From positions 1 through 20,027 of IMG/VR virus record IMGVR_UViG_3300025853_000884: 20,027 nucleotides of DNA; one strand, written 5' to 3'. Shown here piece after piece: positions 7,606 through 14,647 of this stretch (positions are counted from its first letter, which is position 1; each line of letters begins with the position of its first letter). This DNA is from a virus. The position numbers and the translations under genes were made by a program. The notes under the pieces were generated by a model. That model did no database searches. It was not told the DNA's origin and saw only the letters and a list, made by a program, of their open reading frames with translations.

Positions 7606-8155
7606 CTATAATCCAGTTCAACCAACCTGTTATAATTCTTTTTGTATTATTAAAATCAATAATACCGTTATGGGTAAAGGTCCAATCAGCTGGCCATATT
7701 AATGTTAAACCTTTTTTACCTTCTGTTTCAAAATCTTGATATTTAAAATACGTACCTTTAGAATCATTTAGATAAGTCATAAAGACTAGTAATCTAGTAA
7801 AAGACCATTGTTCTCTTTCGTAATGAGGTCTATAAAAACCCTGTCCTGGTTTATACTCTTGTATTAAAGGAGACTCAGTTAAACCCCATCTGGTATCTGC
7901 AAACTGTAATTCTGGATATTTAAATTTGTAATTATTAACTACCTTAACAAATTCAGAACTATATTTAGGTAATTTTTCATAAAATTGTGAAGGTTGTAAT
8001 GTAATATCTGTAGACTCTTTGATTTGAGGTTGTACAGTGTGTCCACCAGATTTACCTGGTTTTGCTAGTTTTTTATTTTTATTATAATATTTATTAACTT
8101 CTTCAACAGCGCTATCACTTATAAACTCACTATGAAGAAATAAAGGTGTTTTCAT
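7592..8155 (-). CDS. 2OG-Fe(II) oxygenase with HxE metal motif
   Basis: This is a 187-residue prolyl-4-hydroxylase-like protein. YRPHYEREQWSFTR (109-121) is where HxD normally sits, but the residues are H111 and E113, a less common HxE form. GLTLIWPADWTFTHNG (149-164) contains the distal H162, and KRIITGW supplies R173. The usual hydroxylase outline (YLND, then a YFKYQDFE strand) is intact, so activity is plausible. Glutamate is tolerated in some members of this superfamily. Its start overlaps the end of the sulfotransferase gene by 26 bases. Confidence 0.82.
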   Translation of the reverse strand: MKTPLFLHSEFISDSAVEEVNKYYNKNKKLAKPGKSGGHTVQPQIKESTDITLQPSQFYEKLPKYSSEFVKVVNNYKFKYPELQFADTRWGLTESPLIQEYKPGQGFYRPHYEREQWSFTRLLVFMTYLNDSKGTYFKYQDFETEGKKGLTLIWPADWTFTHNGIIDFNNTKRIITGWLNWIIDDTR

Positions 8156-8864
8156 ATTTTTTAATAACTTCCTCTGGAACTTTTCTTATAAACTTATGTT
8201 TAAGTAATTTTATCTCATCTGTTCTAATAGTAGTTTGAGGATGGTTACGTTTATCAACTTGATTTAAATTTTTAAACTTATGTTTTTTATAATAAGTTAA
8301 ACCTAGAAACTTATATAAATCCTTAACAATCTTTTCTGGGGAATCACAAAAATCGTGATAATTAATAATCATTAAATTTTTTTCTTTTTTATTTTTTAAG
8401 TTTTGTAACCCTAATAAAGATTTACCTATTGGCCCTGTTTCATGCATTAAGTAATCACAAAAGTTTTCAACTTGATGTGGTTTAGGTCTAATAACTCTAC
8501 AAAAAGATTCTAATATTTCTCTTAAAGGTCTAACTAAATATATAAATTTACTTGGTAAAAAACCCATGTATTTTAATAATTCATAATTTGCAGGTGTACT
8601 CCAAGGTGCTCTTTCTATAATATTTTTTGCTTTATTATCTTTATGATACATATGTAAAACATTATTCATAACATTGTCGAAAGGTTTTTCATCACCGTTT
8701 TCTTTATAAATTGTTTGTTCTTTTAATAAATACATATTGTAAACTATTTCAGGCACAACACTATTTGGAGTAACATTTAATTCTGGATTTTGATTTAAAA
8801 TAGAAGTTAACACGGTATTACCACAACGCATGTATCCACATAAGAAAAAATATTTTTTATTCAT
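8130..8864 (-). CDS. Sulfotransferase family protein (copy B)
   Basis: FFLCGYMRCGNTVLTSIL (6-23) corresponds to the PAPS loop. The usual PRSGNT is replaced by MRCGNT, which keeps the Arg, Gly, Asn and Thr but changes Ser to Cys. NQNPELNVTPNS follows, as in the short sulfotransferases of marine bacteria and phages. LVRPLREILESF (110-121) matches the 3'-phosphate site. Similarity to copy A (4818-5567) runs over nearly the whole length. It is separated from the carbamoyltransferase by only three bases. The acceptor is unknown, and altered PAPS affinity from the loop change is possible. Confidence 0.83.
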   Translation of the reverse strand: MNKKYFFLCGYMRCGNTVLTSILNQNPELNVTPNSVVPEIVYNMYLLKEQTIYKENGDEKPFDNVMNNVLHMYHKDNKAKNIIERAPWSTPANYELLKYMGFLPSKFIYLVRPLREILESFCRVIRPKPHQVENFCDYLMHETGPIGKSLLGLQNLKNKKEKNLMIINYHDFCDSPEKIVKDLYKFLGLTYYKKHKFKNLNQVDKRNHPQTTIRTDEIKLLKHKFIRKVPEEVIKKYENTFISS

Positions 8865-8867
8865 TTT

Positions 8868-10394
8868 TTAATCCTTTTTATATAAATAATTTATTTCAGG
8901 CATATATATATACTTTAAGTCTGAATTATTTACTAACTCTATAGCTTGGTTATAAGTATTTATCAAGGGTTTACCTGCAATATTTAGAGAAGTATTTAAT
9001 AACACAGGACACTTTGTTTTATTATACCACGCTTTTAACAATTTATAAAAATTAGGATTTTGTTTTTGTTTTAAAGTTTGCACCCTACATGTATTATCTA
9101 TATGTGTAATCCCAGGTATTAAATCTGGCTTTTTAACTTTAGCAGCATAGCTCATAAATGGTGTTTCTAATTTAGGTAAATCAAACCAGTTTTTAAAATG
9201 CTCATGCATAACTGTTCCTGCATAAGGTCTATACCATTCTCTTTGTTTAAGTTTATTTACAATATCTTTTGCATGGGGATTCATTGGATTAAATAATAAA
9301 GATCTATTACCTAACGCTCTTGGACCTGCTTCTTGTCTACCTTGATATATAGCAACAATATTATTGTTTCTTAATAGTTCAACAACTTCATTAAGATTAG
9401 TGTTTGCTTTTAATTTAGGGTACACAGGTTTTAAACCTATATATAAACTATTATAAGGTTTTACTTTTATATTATTTTCTTTTGCTACAAGTAAAGCTAA
9501 ACCCATAGAAGTACCACCATCATGAGCCAAAGGATCTACAAATATATTTTTATAATGATTTAAAATATAACCATTACTTTGACAATTTTGAAAATAACCT
9601 CCAGACAAACAAATATTTGCTTTTGAATCCATTTTTAAAATTTTATTAACTCTATCTAAAACAATTTCATTAGATTCTTTTTGAATACTATAAGTAATTT
9701 TATATTTGTCATGATTAACTTTAACCATCATGTGCCACAATAAATTTTGATTAACTTTATATAATTCATTATTTTTATAATACACGGGTATATCTAAACC
9801 TTTTTGACTATAAGAAGATAAACCCATGACTGACCCTGGTTCCCTAGATCCTAAATAAGAAGCGGCATATTTAAATAAAAGAGCAGGACTGATGCTTTGG
9901 ATACTGTGTATTGTATCGGTATAACTCATGTCTATACCATTACAAACTTTCCATTTTAAATTAAATTTACCGTTGTAATAAAATATAGATTCTATTTCGT
10001 TACCTATGTTCATGTTGTTATAATAGTAAGGTGTTCCACTGCCATCCATAACCAAACAATATGCATTTTTAAATTGACTATTAAACAAGGCGCAAGAAGC
10101 ATGCTGCAAGTGGTGATCTAAGCTATAAGTTATTTGTTTATAATTTATAGAATATTTTTCACAATTAAATTCAATTAACTGCTTATAAAAAAGAGCTGAA
10201 TCATGTGTAAGTTTTGGGTGTCCAAATATTATTGTATCAAATGTTTGATTTTTTAATTCATTCCATAAATAATTAATATTATAATCTTTCTTAATACCAG
10301 AAAGCATTGACTCTTCTTGATAAAAAGAAATAATATTATTATCTATAATACATGCACTAGCATCGTGTGAAAATTGTAAACCTAATATTTTCAT
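8868..10394 (-). CDS. NodU/CmcH-type O-carbamoyltransferase
   Basis: The enzyme would transfer a carbamoyl group from carbamoyl phosphate through an adenylate onto a hydroxyl of a sugar or other metabolite. The N-terminal Kae1/TsaD-like half shows MKILGLQFSHDASA, DHHLQHASCALF (93-104, metal-binding histidines), DGSG (117-120), LSGGYFQN (263-270) and DGGTSMG (292-298). The C-terminal YrdC-like half has the family signature GRQEAGPRALGNRS (352-365), HIDNTCRVQT (431-440) and LNTSLNIAGKP (466-476). At 508 residues it is a little shorter than NodU but complete in motifs. It starts by ATGA overlap with the first cassette gene. Such genes occur in other marine phages; the acceptor here is unknown. 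Confidence 0.93.
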   Translation of the reverse strand: MKILGLQFSHDASACIIDNNIISFYQEESMLSGIKKDYNINYLWNELKNQTFDTIIFGHPKLTHDSALFYKQLIEFNCEKYSINYKQITYSLDHHLQHASCALFNSQFKNAYCLVMDGSGTPYYYNNMNIGNEIESIFYYNGKFNLKWKVCNGIDMSYTDTIHSIQSISPALLFKYAASYLGSREPGSVMGLSSYSQKGLDIPVYYKNNELYKVNQNLLWHMMVKVNHDKYKITYSIQKESNEIVLDRVNKILKMDSKANICLSGGYFQNCQSNGYILNHYKNIFVDPLAHDGGTSMGLALLVAKENNIKVKPYNSLYIGLKPVYPKLKANTNLNEVVELLRNNNIVAIYQGRQEAGPRALGNRSLLFNPMNPHAKDIVNKLKQREWYRPYAGTVMHEHFKNWFDLPKLETPFMSYAAKVKKPDLIPGITHIDNTCRVQTLKQKQNPNFYKLLKAWYNKTKCPVLLNTSLNIAGKPLINTYNQAIELVNNSDLKYIYMPEINYLYKKD

Positions 10395-10933
10395 TGTTTG
10401 ATATTAATATTCCAAGCTATACTTATTCTATCTTCATTACTTTTATTTTTACAAACAGAATGTTGTAACCAACCTGGAAATATCAATAAATCATATTGAT
10501 TTGGAAAATAATCAAAAACATGTCTATCTTTTAAAAATTTAATTTGTCCAGAATTTTTTGGAACTTGTATGTAATAAACTGCTGCAAAGTGAGCTTCACC
10601 ATGAGCATGATATATATTATAGGCTCCTTTAGAGCTTATATTGATCCAAGGTAAGTCAGGGTAACAAGTCCAAGGTTTATTTAATTTAATTTCATCTGCA
10701 AAAATAGAAAATGGAATTTGAAATTTTTTAATAAATTTTTTAATAATCGGATTTTCATTCGGAATTAATTGGGATTGATACCCATGTTTATTACTTTTAA
10801 TTACACCTTTATTTTTATTTTTTAAAGTATAAGCTAATTTAATTAATTCTTTATTTAATTTTAAATGAGATTTTTTTAAATTAAATTTAATAATAGGAGT
10901 ACGTAATAAAGTATATACCTGTCTTTCTTCCAT
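10391..10933 (-). CDS. 2OG-Fe(II) oxygenase, TIGR02466-like; first cassette gene
   Basis: DLPWINISSKGAYNIYHAHG (93-112) contains the conserved W-N...N..H.H arrangement. VYYIQVPKNSGQIKF (119-133) and FPGWLQHSV (152-160) are the other TIGR02466 hallmarks. Likely iron ligands are H109/H111 and H158, with R169 in EDRISIAWN for 2-oxoglutarate. No Shine-Dalgarno sequence precedes its ATG. Instead there is a promoter-like element with a predicted start site about three bases away, and a perfect inverted repeat that puts the ATG in its loop. It opens the cassette right after the tail-fibre genes. Confidence 0.85.
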   Translation of the reverse strand: MEERQVYTLLRTPIIKFNLKKSHLKLNKELIKLAYTLKNKNKGVIKSNKHGYQSQLIPNENPIIKKFIKKFQIPFSIFADEIKLNKPWTCYPDLPWINISSKGAYNIYHAHGEAHFAAVYYIQVPKNSGQIKFLKDRHVFDYFPNQYDLLIFPGWLQHSVCKNKSNEDRISIAWNINIKQ

Positions 10934-10950
10934 TAATGTAGGTATATACT
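10910..10950. repeat. Perfect 11-bp inverted repeat around the first cassette start codon
   Basis: The arms AGTATATACCT (10910-10920) and AGGTATATACT (10940-10950) are perfect reverse complements separated by 19 bases. The flanks (taata and tatta) extend the symmetry imperfectly. As RNA the stem would place the ATG (10931-10933) in the loop. As DNA the right arm overlaps the candidate -10 box. It could be an operator, a start-site hairpin or an insertion-junction scar; the sequence alone does not decide. Confidence 0.6.
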
Positions 10951-10970
10951 ATTTTATTAGTGAATTACAA
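10943..10970 (-). promoter_or_regulatory. Candidate promoter at the head of the enzyme cassette
   Basis: On the minus strand TTGTAA (10965-10970, including the stop of the preceding gene) and TATATA (10943-10948) are 16 bases apart. The expected start site, about 10936, lies only about three bases before the ATG at 10933. The -10 box sits inside an arm of the inverted repeat. The match is imperfect and the DNA is AT-rich, so support is modest. Confidence 0.3.
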
Positions 10971-11573
10971 CGCTAGATTCCAGCTAGTTCCGTTCCAAGT
11001 TCTTTTAGATCCATCATTATGCCAACCCCACCAAAATTGATTATCCTCATCCCACTGTACAGGAATTCTTCCTTCTGGTAATTCTATTGTATTACCATCT
11101 GTGTTGGTTACAGTCACATAATTGATTCCTTGAATATATCCATTTTCCCCTGTTGGATTTACAGGTCTTTGAGTGTTTGGATCTAAAATAGATGTAAATG
11201 GATCAGATCCATAATATCTTTGTTCTTCTGTAGGCATTGCTACAGGTGGTTCCCAAACATTATTAGAATTTAAAACCCAACTTGCATGTGGTTTTGGATC
11301 AATAAAAACATTGGTTGACGGATTATAAGTTGAACCTATTTTTGCAGCATTTCCTCTATAAGGTGTTCCTGCAGGAGCATTAGCATATCTGCTATTTCCA
11401 ACTGTCCACATAGAATATTTTTTAAAATTTCCATTGGCATCACCTGTTAAATTTCTTAAAAACTCTATACCTTTAGCTTCGTTTTCAACACCATCTACTA
11501 AAATATCATTGTCAGCGACTTTGTATAAGTCTGTTACAACATTGTTAGCGTCTAATTTACAAAAACTTGCCAT
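10965..11573 (-). CDS. Tail-fibre-associated protein of T4-like/marine phage type
   Basis: The opening MASFCKLDANNVVTDLYKVA, then GIEFLRNLTG, WTVGNSRYANAP and KPHASWVLNSNNVWEPP, follows a pattern common in marine myo- and podophage proteins encoded beside tail fibres (LD..NVV..., G..F......, W.........YAG, P..SW.L......W..P). The C-terminus is Trp-rich (QWDEDNQFWWGWHN, then WNGTSWNLAL), which suggests a small beta-rich binding or chaperone-like unit. It follows the Gly-rich protein with a one-base gap and is the last gene before the enzyme cassette. The exact role is not established. Confidence 0.65.
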   Translation of the reverse strand: MASFCKLDANNVVTDLYKVADNDILVDGVENEAKGIEFLRNLTGDANGNFKKYSMWTVGNSRYANAPAGTPYRGNAAKIGSTYNPSTNVFIDPKPHASWVLNSNNVWEPPVAMPTEEQRYYGSDPFTSILDPNTQRPVNPTGENGYIQGINYVTVTNTDGNTIELPEGRIPVQWDEDNQFWWGWHNDGSKRTWNGTSWNLAL

Positions 11574-11574
11574 A

Positions 11575-12354
11575 TTATTTAATCCTATAACTTATCCAAA
11601 CAGCACCGTTAGCACCTGTTCCGCCGCCACCCCAAGAGTAGCCGCCTCCGCCTCCAGCGCCTGGTCGACTTCCGCCTCCTGCTTGCCAGCCTCCGCCACC
11701 GCCTGTTCCTCCAGTACGATAGCCTCCGCCACCACCAACTAATGCTCCGCCAGTGTTATCTGCATATTGAGTTACACCAGGGCCGCCTGTAGGTCCATCA
11801 GGTGCGTTTCCTCCTGCACCTGCTCCAGATCCTGCTGATCGAGATGCTCCCGATCTACCTGATCCGCTGTAATCTGCATTATTTCCACCAGGGCCACCTC
11901 GGGCACTTCCACCGTTTCCACCATTTGCAGTACTACCAAAAGCAGAAGTTGATCCTCCTGCTGCTCCAGCGGAACCTTGTTGAGAGCCATTACCTGTTTG
12001 AGGTCCACCAGCTCCAACTGTAAAAGAATAGTTTCCAACTGGAATAGATACTGAAGATTGATTTAATCTTACAATAGCAGCAGCTCCACCTGCACCATCA
12101 GGTGCATGAACTGATCCACCGCCACCTGATCCACCGCCTCCAGCGATAAATCTAGCAAAAGTATTAAATCCAGGTTTACTTGGAACTTTAGTTAATTCGA
12201 ATGTACCTGAAGTATTAAATTGATGAAGTTGATATTCTTCTGCACCACTAGTAAATGTAGAAATAGTTCCACCCGTTGCTAAAATAATATTTAGTCCACC
12301 AGAAAATCCAAACCCTCTTGCTGAACCTCCGCCTCTAGTTGTTATTAGTGGCAT
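11575..12354 (-). CDS. Glycine-rich tail tip/adhesin-like protein
   Basis: About the first 68 residues are ordinary (MPLITTRGGGSARGFGFSGG, then EEYQLHQFNTSGTFEL, a strand pattern seen at the start of phage Gly-rich domains). From residue about 71 to near the end it is dominated by runs of Gly with Ser, Ala, Asn and Thr, closing with GAVWISYRIK. Such Gly-rich sandwiches form receptor-binding tips in several phages (for example T-even gp38 adhesins). The section is visibly more GC-rich than its surroundings because of the glycine codons. An AGGAG ribosome site overlaps the tail-fibre stop just upstream. A receptor-binding role is inferred from composition and position. Confidence 0.7.
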   Translation of the reverse strand: MPLITTRGGGSARGFGFSGGLNIILATGGTISTFTSGAEEYQLHQFNTSGTFELTKVPSKPGFNTFARFIAGGGGSGGGGSVHAPDGAGGAAAIVRLNQSSVSIPVGNYSFTVGAGGPQTGNGSQQGSAGAAGGSTSAFGSTANGGNGGSARGGPGGNNADYSGSGRSGASRSAGSGAGAGGNAPDGPTGGPGVTQYADNTGGALVGGGGGYRTGGTGGGGGWQAGGGSRPGAGGGGGYSWGGGGTGANGAVWISYRIK

Positions 12355-12363
12355 TAATTACTC

Positions 12364-13437
12364 CTATGCAAATTGTGTTTGTGAAGCTAAAACTGTAAAA
12401 GTTGTAGCTGCAGTTTTAATTGTAGTGTACGTGTAAACATCTGTAGAGTTTGTGTTACCTGATGTAGGAGCAGAACCACCTTGCCAGACAGTTGTTACGT
12501 TAGTCGTTGTACCGTCTACTTGTACTTGAGTATTGTAATAGGCTGTTCCACCTTGAGGCACCATGTGAACTGCAGTTAGAGATTCTCCAGTATCTAAAAT
12601 CGAATCCATAGTGTTTGAACCATCACCTCTAATGTTTACAGTCCAGTTTGCTGCTGCATCAGTTGTATATTGAAGAACAGCTTGAGTGATAACATCAATT
12701 ACAGCTGTACTTGTTGCTGTTGCTGTTTGAGTTACTTTTTCCGCAACTTGTTCAATTTTACCTGCACCTAATGTAACTCTTCCGATTCCTTTTGGATTTA
12801 TGTTTAAATCAAGATTAGTATCATCTCCTGTAGCAGAAATTGCTGGTGCATTCCCTGTAGCAGCATTTTTAACTTGAACTTCATTTACAGCAGAAGCTGT
12901 AGTTGAAAATTTAATTTGTTCGTTACCGCTTTCATCACCTATAAAGTTAGTATCATCTATTAAAATGTTATTTCCATTAGCATCTAAGTTACCACCTAAT
13001 TGAGGTGTAGTGTCTTCAACAACATCTTTTAAGAAAAATACATCAACTACATTTGTGCCGTCTGAGAAAACCATTACAGTTTTTCCTGCAGGAATTGCTA
13101 CCCCTGTTCCAGAAACAGTTTTGATAGTTAGTGTGAATCCTGCTCTAGTAGTACCGTCTACTACGATATAAGTTTTTTCAATTCCATCTGGAACTAAAAC
13201 TTCTCTATCTGCTGCTAAAGTACCTGTTAATTTTAATACAGCGTTTCTTGCATTTGATAATGCTGCATTTGTCATTGCAAGAGTTACATCTGCTGATGCA
13301 ACATCTATTTCTTCATATCCTGCAATTGCTTGTTGTACTAGGTTTAAATTTGTATTTGTTTTATCGCCCCAAGTACCAGAGTTTTCCCCTGTTACCATAA
13401 GTTCGAGTTTTAAATCTGTAGAATAACTTGATGCCAT
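12364..13437 (-). CDS. Tail fibre protein
   Basis: The N-terminus MASSYSTDLKLELMVTGENS followed by GTWGDKTNTNLNL is a widely shared opening in marine phage tail fibres, probably the part that docks to the tail. The remaining sequence is beta-rich and Thr/Ala/Val-rich (for example GGNLDANGNNILIDDTNF, then EQVAEKVTQTATATSTAV), as in trimeric fibre shafts. It ends TTFTVLASQTQFA. It is preceded by an AGGA ribosome site and followed by the glycine-rich tip protein. I cannot identify a receptor-binding domain, and the family call rests on the N-terminal motif. Confidence 0.75.
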   Translation of the reverse strand: MASSYSTDLKLELMVTGENSGTWGDKTNTNLNLVQQAIAGYEEIDVASADVTLAMTNAALSNARNAVLKLTGTLAADREVLVPDGIEKTYIVVDGTTRAGFTLTIKTVSGTGVAIPAGKTVMVFSDGTNVVDVFFLKDVVEDTTPQLGGNLDANGNNILIDDTNFIGDESGNEQIKFSTTASAVNEVQVKNAATGNAPAISATGDDTNLDLNINPKGIGRVTLGAGKIEQVAEKVTQTATATSTAVIDVITQAVLQYTTDAAANWTVNIRGDGSNTMDSILDTGESLTAVHMVPQGGTAYYNTQVQVDGTTTNVTTVWQGGSAPTSGNTNSTDVYTYTTIKTAATTFTVLASQTQFA

Positions 13438-13478
13438 AATTTTTATCCTTTTTTAAATATAGTTAAATTTTATTCTTA

Positions 13479-14630
13479 CTAAGCCGCTATGTCAACAACG
13501 GTCCATGTTGGTTCAGAACCTGGATCTACAACAGCCCACGCATTTAAACCTATTATACCAGTGGTAGCAGAGACTGTCACTCCTGTTGCATTAACTTCTG
13601 CACTAATTCCTGCTAAGAAATTACCAATAATAATTGGTCCAAATTGAACTCCAGTTGGTTCAACTCTTACATTAGTAAATGCATTTTCATTGCCTAAATT
13701 TATAGATAATTGATCTAAAGCCGTTAAAGTAACATTAGCATCACCCGTTACAAATACATCTTCAGTATTTGAAGTTGTAGGGATACCAACAGCATCAATT
13801 TCAATTGATGGAATAGCAACTTCTTCTCCACCTTGAGATATATCAGTACCTACAGATTGACCCCATTGACCATCACCCCAAGCTGTTTCGCCCCAAGGCT
13901 GTGCTGAAGCTGTAGTTACTTGTACCTCTACAACCTCTCCTCCAAATGCATCTCCTAGAGTTGAATTGATTAAAATACCCTCATCAATAACAACTGGAAT
14001 TTCAACAGTTCCTACAGCTTGGAAAGCAATTTGTTCTCCAGAAACTTCAACATTAGCGTCAGCTGAAATATCAGGTTGACCAGTTATAACTGTTACACCG
14101 TCTCCAACACCCCACTGTCCTGAACCCCAATATTCAGTTCCCCATTCGTCATGAGAAGGTGAAGTTACAGGAACTGTAACAAGTTCTCCTCCAAATTCAT
14201 CTCCAGTAAATGTTTGTAAATCTGTTATACCAGTTAAAAATACTTCAGCACTAGCTCCTGCTACTGCGGTAGCTGTTGTTGTATTTAACTGTTCTCCTGT
14301 TACGCCAGCATCAACACTTACAGTTAATTCTGCAGAACCTTGGTCTGTATCCATTCCAGATATTTGACCCCATTCTGCATCACTCCAAACATCTAATCCC
14401 CAAGGAGTTCCTTTACCAGGTGTTACTACTGCTACTGAAATATTTTCAAAATCTTGATTCCAAACTAATGAATTCCAAGATAATCTTCCCCAACCCTGAT
14501 TGTTAAATGCGTCTGCTGATCCTACTGTTGTACTAGCAGTTTGATCACCACCATAGGTTTTAGATCCCCAAGTTTGAGAACCATATGCGGTAAGGCCCGC
14601 TGACACTACCTGTACTGTAATATCTGCCAT
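13479..14630 (-). CDS. Trp-rich repeat virion protein, probably tail
   Basis: This 383-residue beta-rich protein has repeated Trp-Gly motifs: PWGLDVWSDAEWGQ (76-89), DEWGTEYWGSGQWG (161-174) and PWGETAWGDGQWGQ (245-258). Each is preceded by a [D/N]xF..G.VVxVxVT strand block in the latter two copies. It lacks a signal peptide. Its position before the tail fibre and the strong GGGAGG ribosome site just upstream point to an abundant structural protein. I do not recognise a named family. Strand-swapped tail decoration or fibre-adaptor roles are possible. Confidence 0.65.
   Translation of the reverse strand: MADITVQVVSAGLTAYGSQTWGSKTYGGDQTASTTVGSADAFNNQGWGRLSWNSLVWNQDFENISVAVVTPGKGTPWGLDVWSDAEWGQISGMDTDQGSAELTVSVDAGVTGEQLNTTTATAVAGASAEVFLTGITDLQTFTGDEFGGELVTVPVTSPSHDEWGTEYWGSGQWGVGDGVTVITGQPDISADANVEVSGEQIAFQAVGTVEIPVVIDEGILINSTLGDAFGGEVVEVQVTTASAQPWGETAWGDGQWGQSVGTDISQGGEEVAIPSIEIDAVGIPTTSNTEDVFVTGDANVTLTALDQLSINLGNENAFTNVRVEPTGVQFGPIIIGNFLAGISAEVNATGVTVSATTGIIGLNAWAVVDPGSEPTWTVVDIAA
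13857..14405 (-). repeat. Three Trp-Gly modules spaced about 85 codons apart
   Basis: Within the 383-residue protein, Trp-rich blocks recur at residues 76, 161 and 245, a spacing of 85 and 84 residues (about 255 bases). GDEFGGELVTVPVT and GDAFGGEVVEVQVT sit at matching offsets ahead of the second and third blocks. An earlier divergent block (GWGRLSWNSLVWNQ, 46-59) does not keep the spacing. This suggests duplication of an 85-residue beta module. Confidence 0.6.
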
Positions 14631-14647
14631 TGGGCCTCCCGTTTAAA

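Noticed and set aside
2164-10933. DNA hypermodification pathway (oxygenase, kinase, carbamoyltransferase)
   Set aside because: No thymidylate-synthase-like hydroxymethylase, TET/JBP-type protein or glycosyltransferase is seen; the kinase resembles APS kinase, and the halogenase and sulfotransferases do not fit known DNA pathways.
11434-11742. Plus-strand ORF of 102 aa, and the 11772-12038 minus-strand ORF
   Set aside because: Both are antisense or out-of-frame readings of the Gly-rich gene and its neighbour; low-complexity composition explains them.
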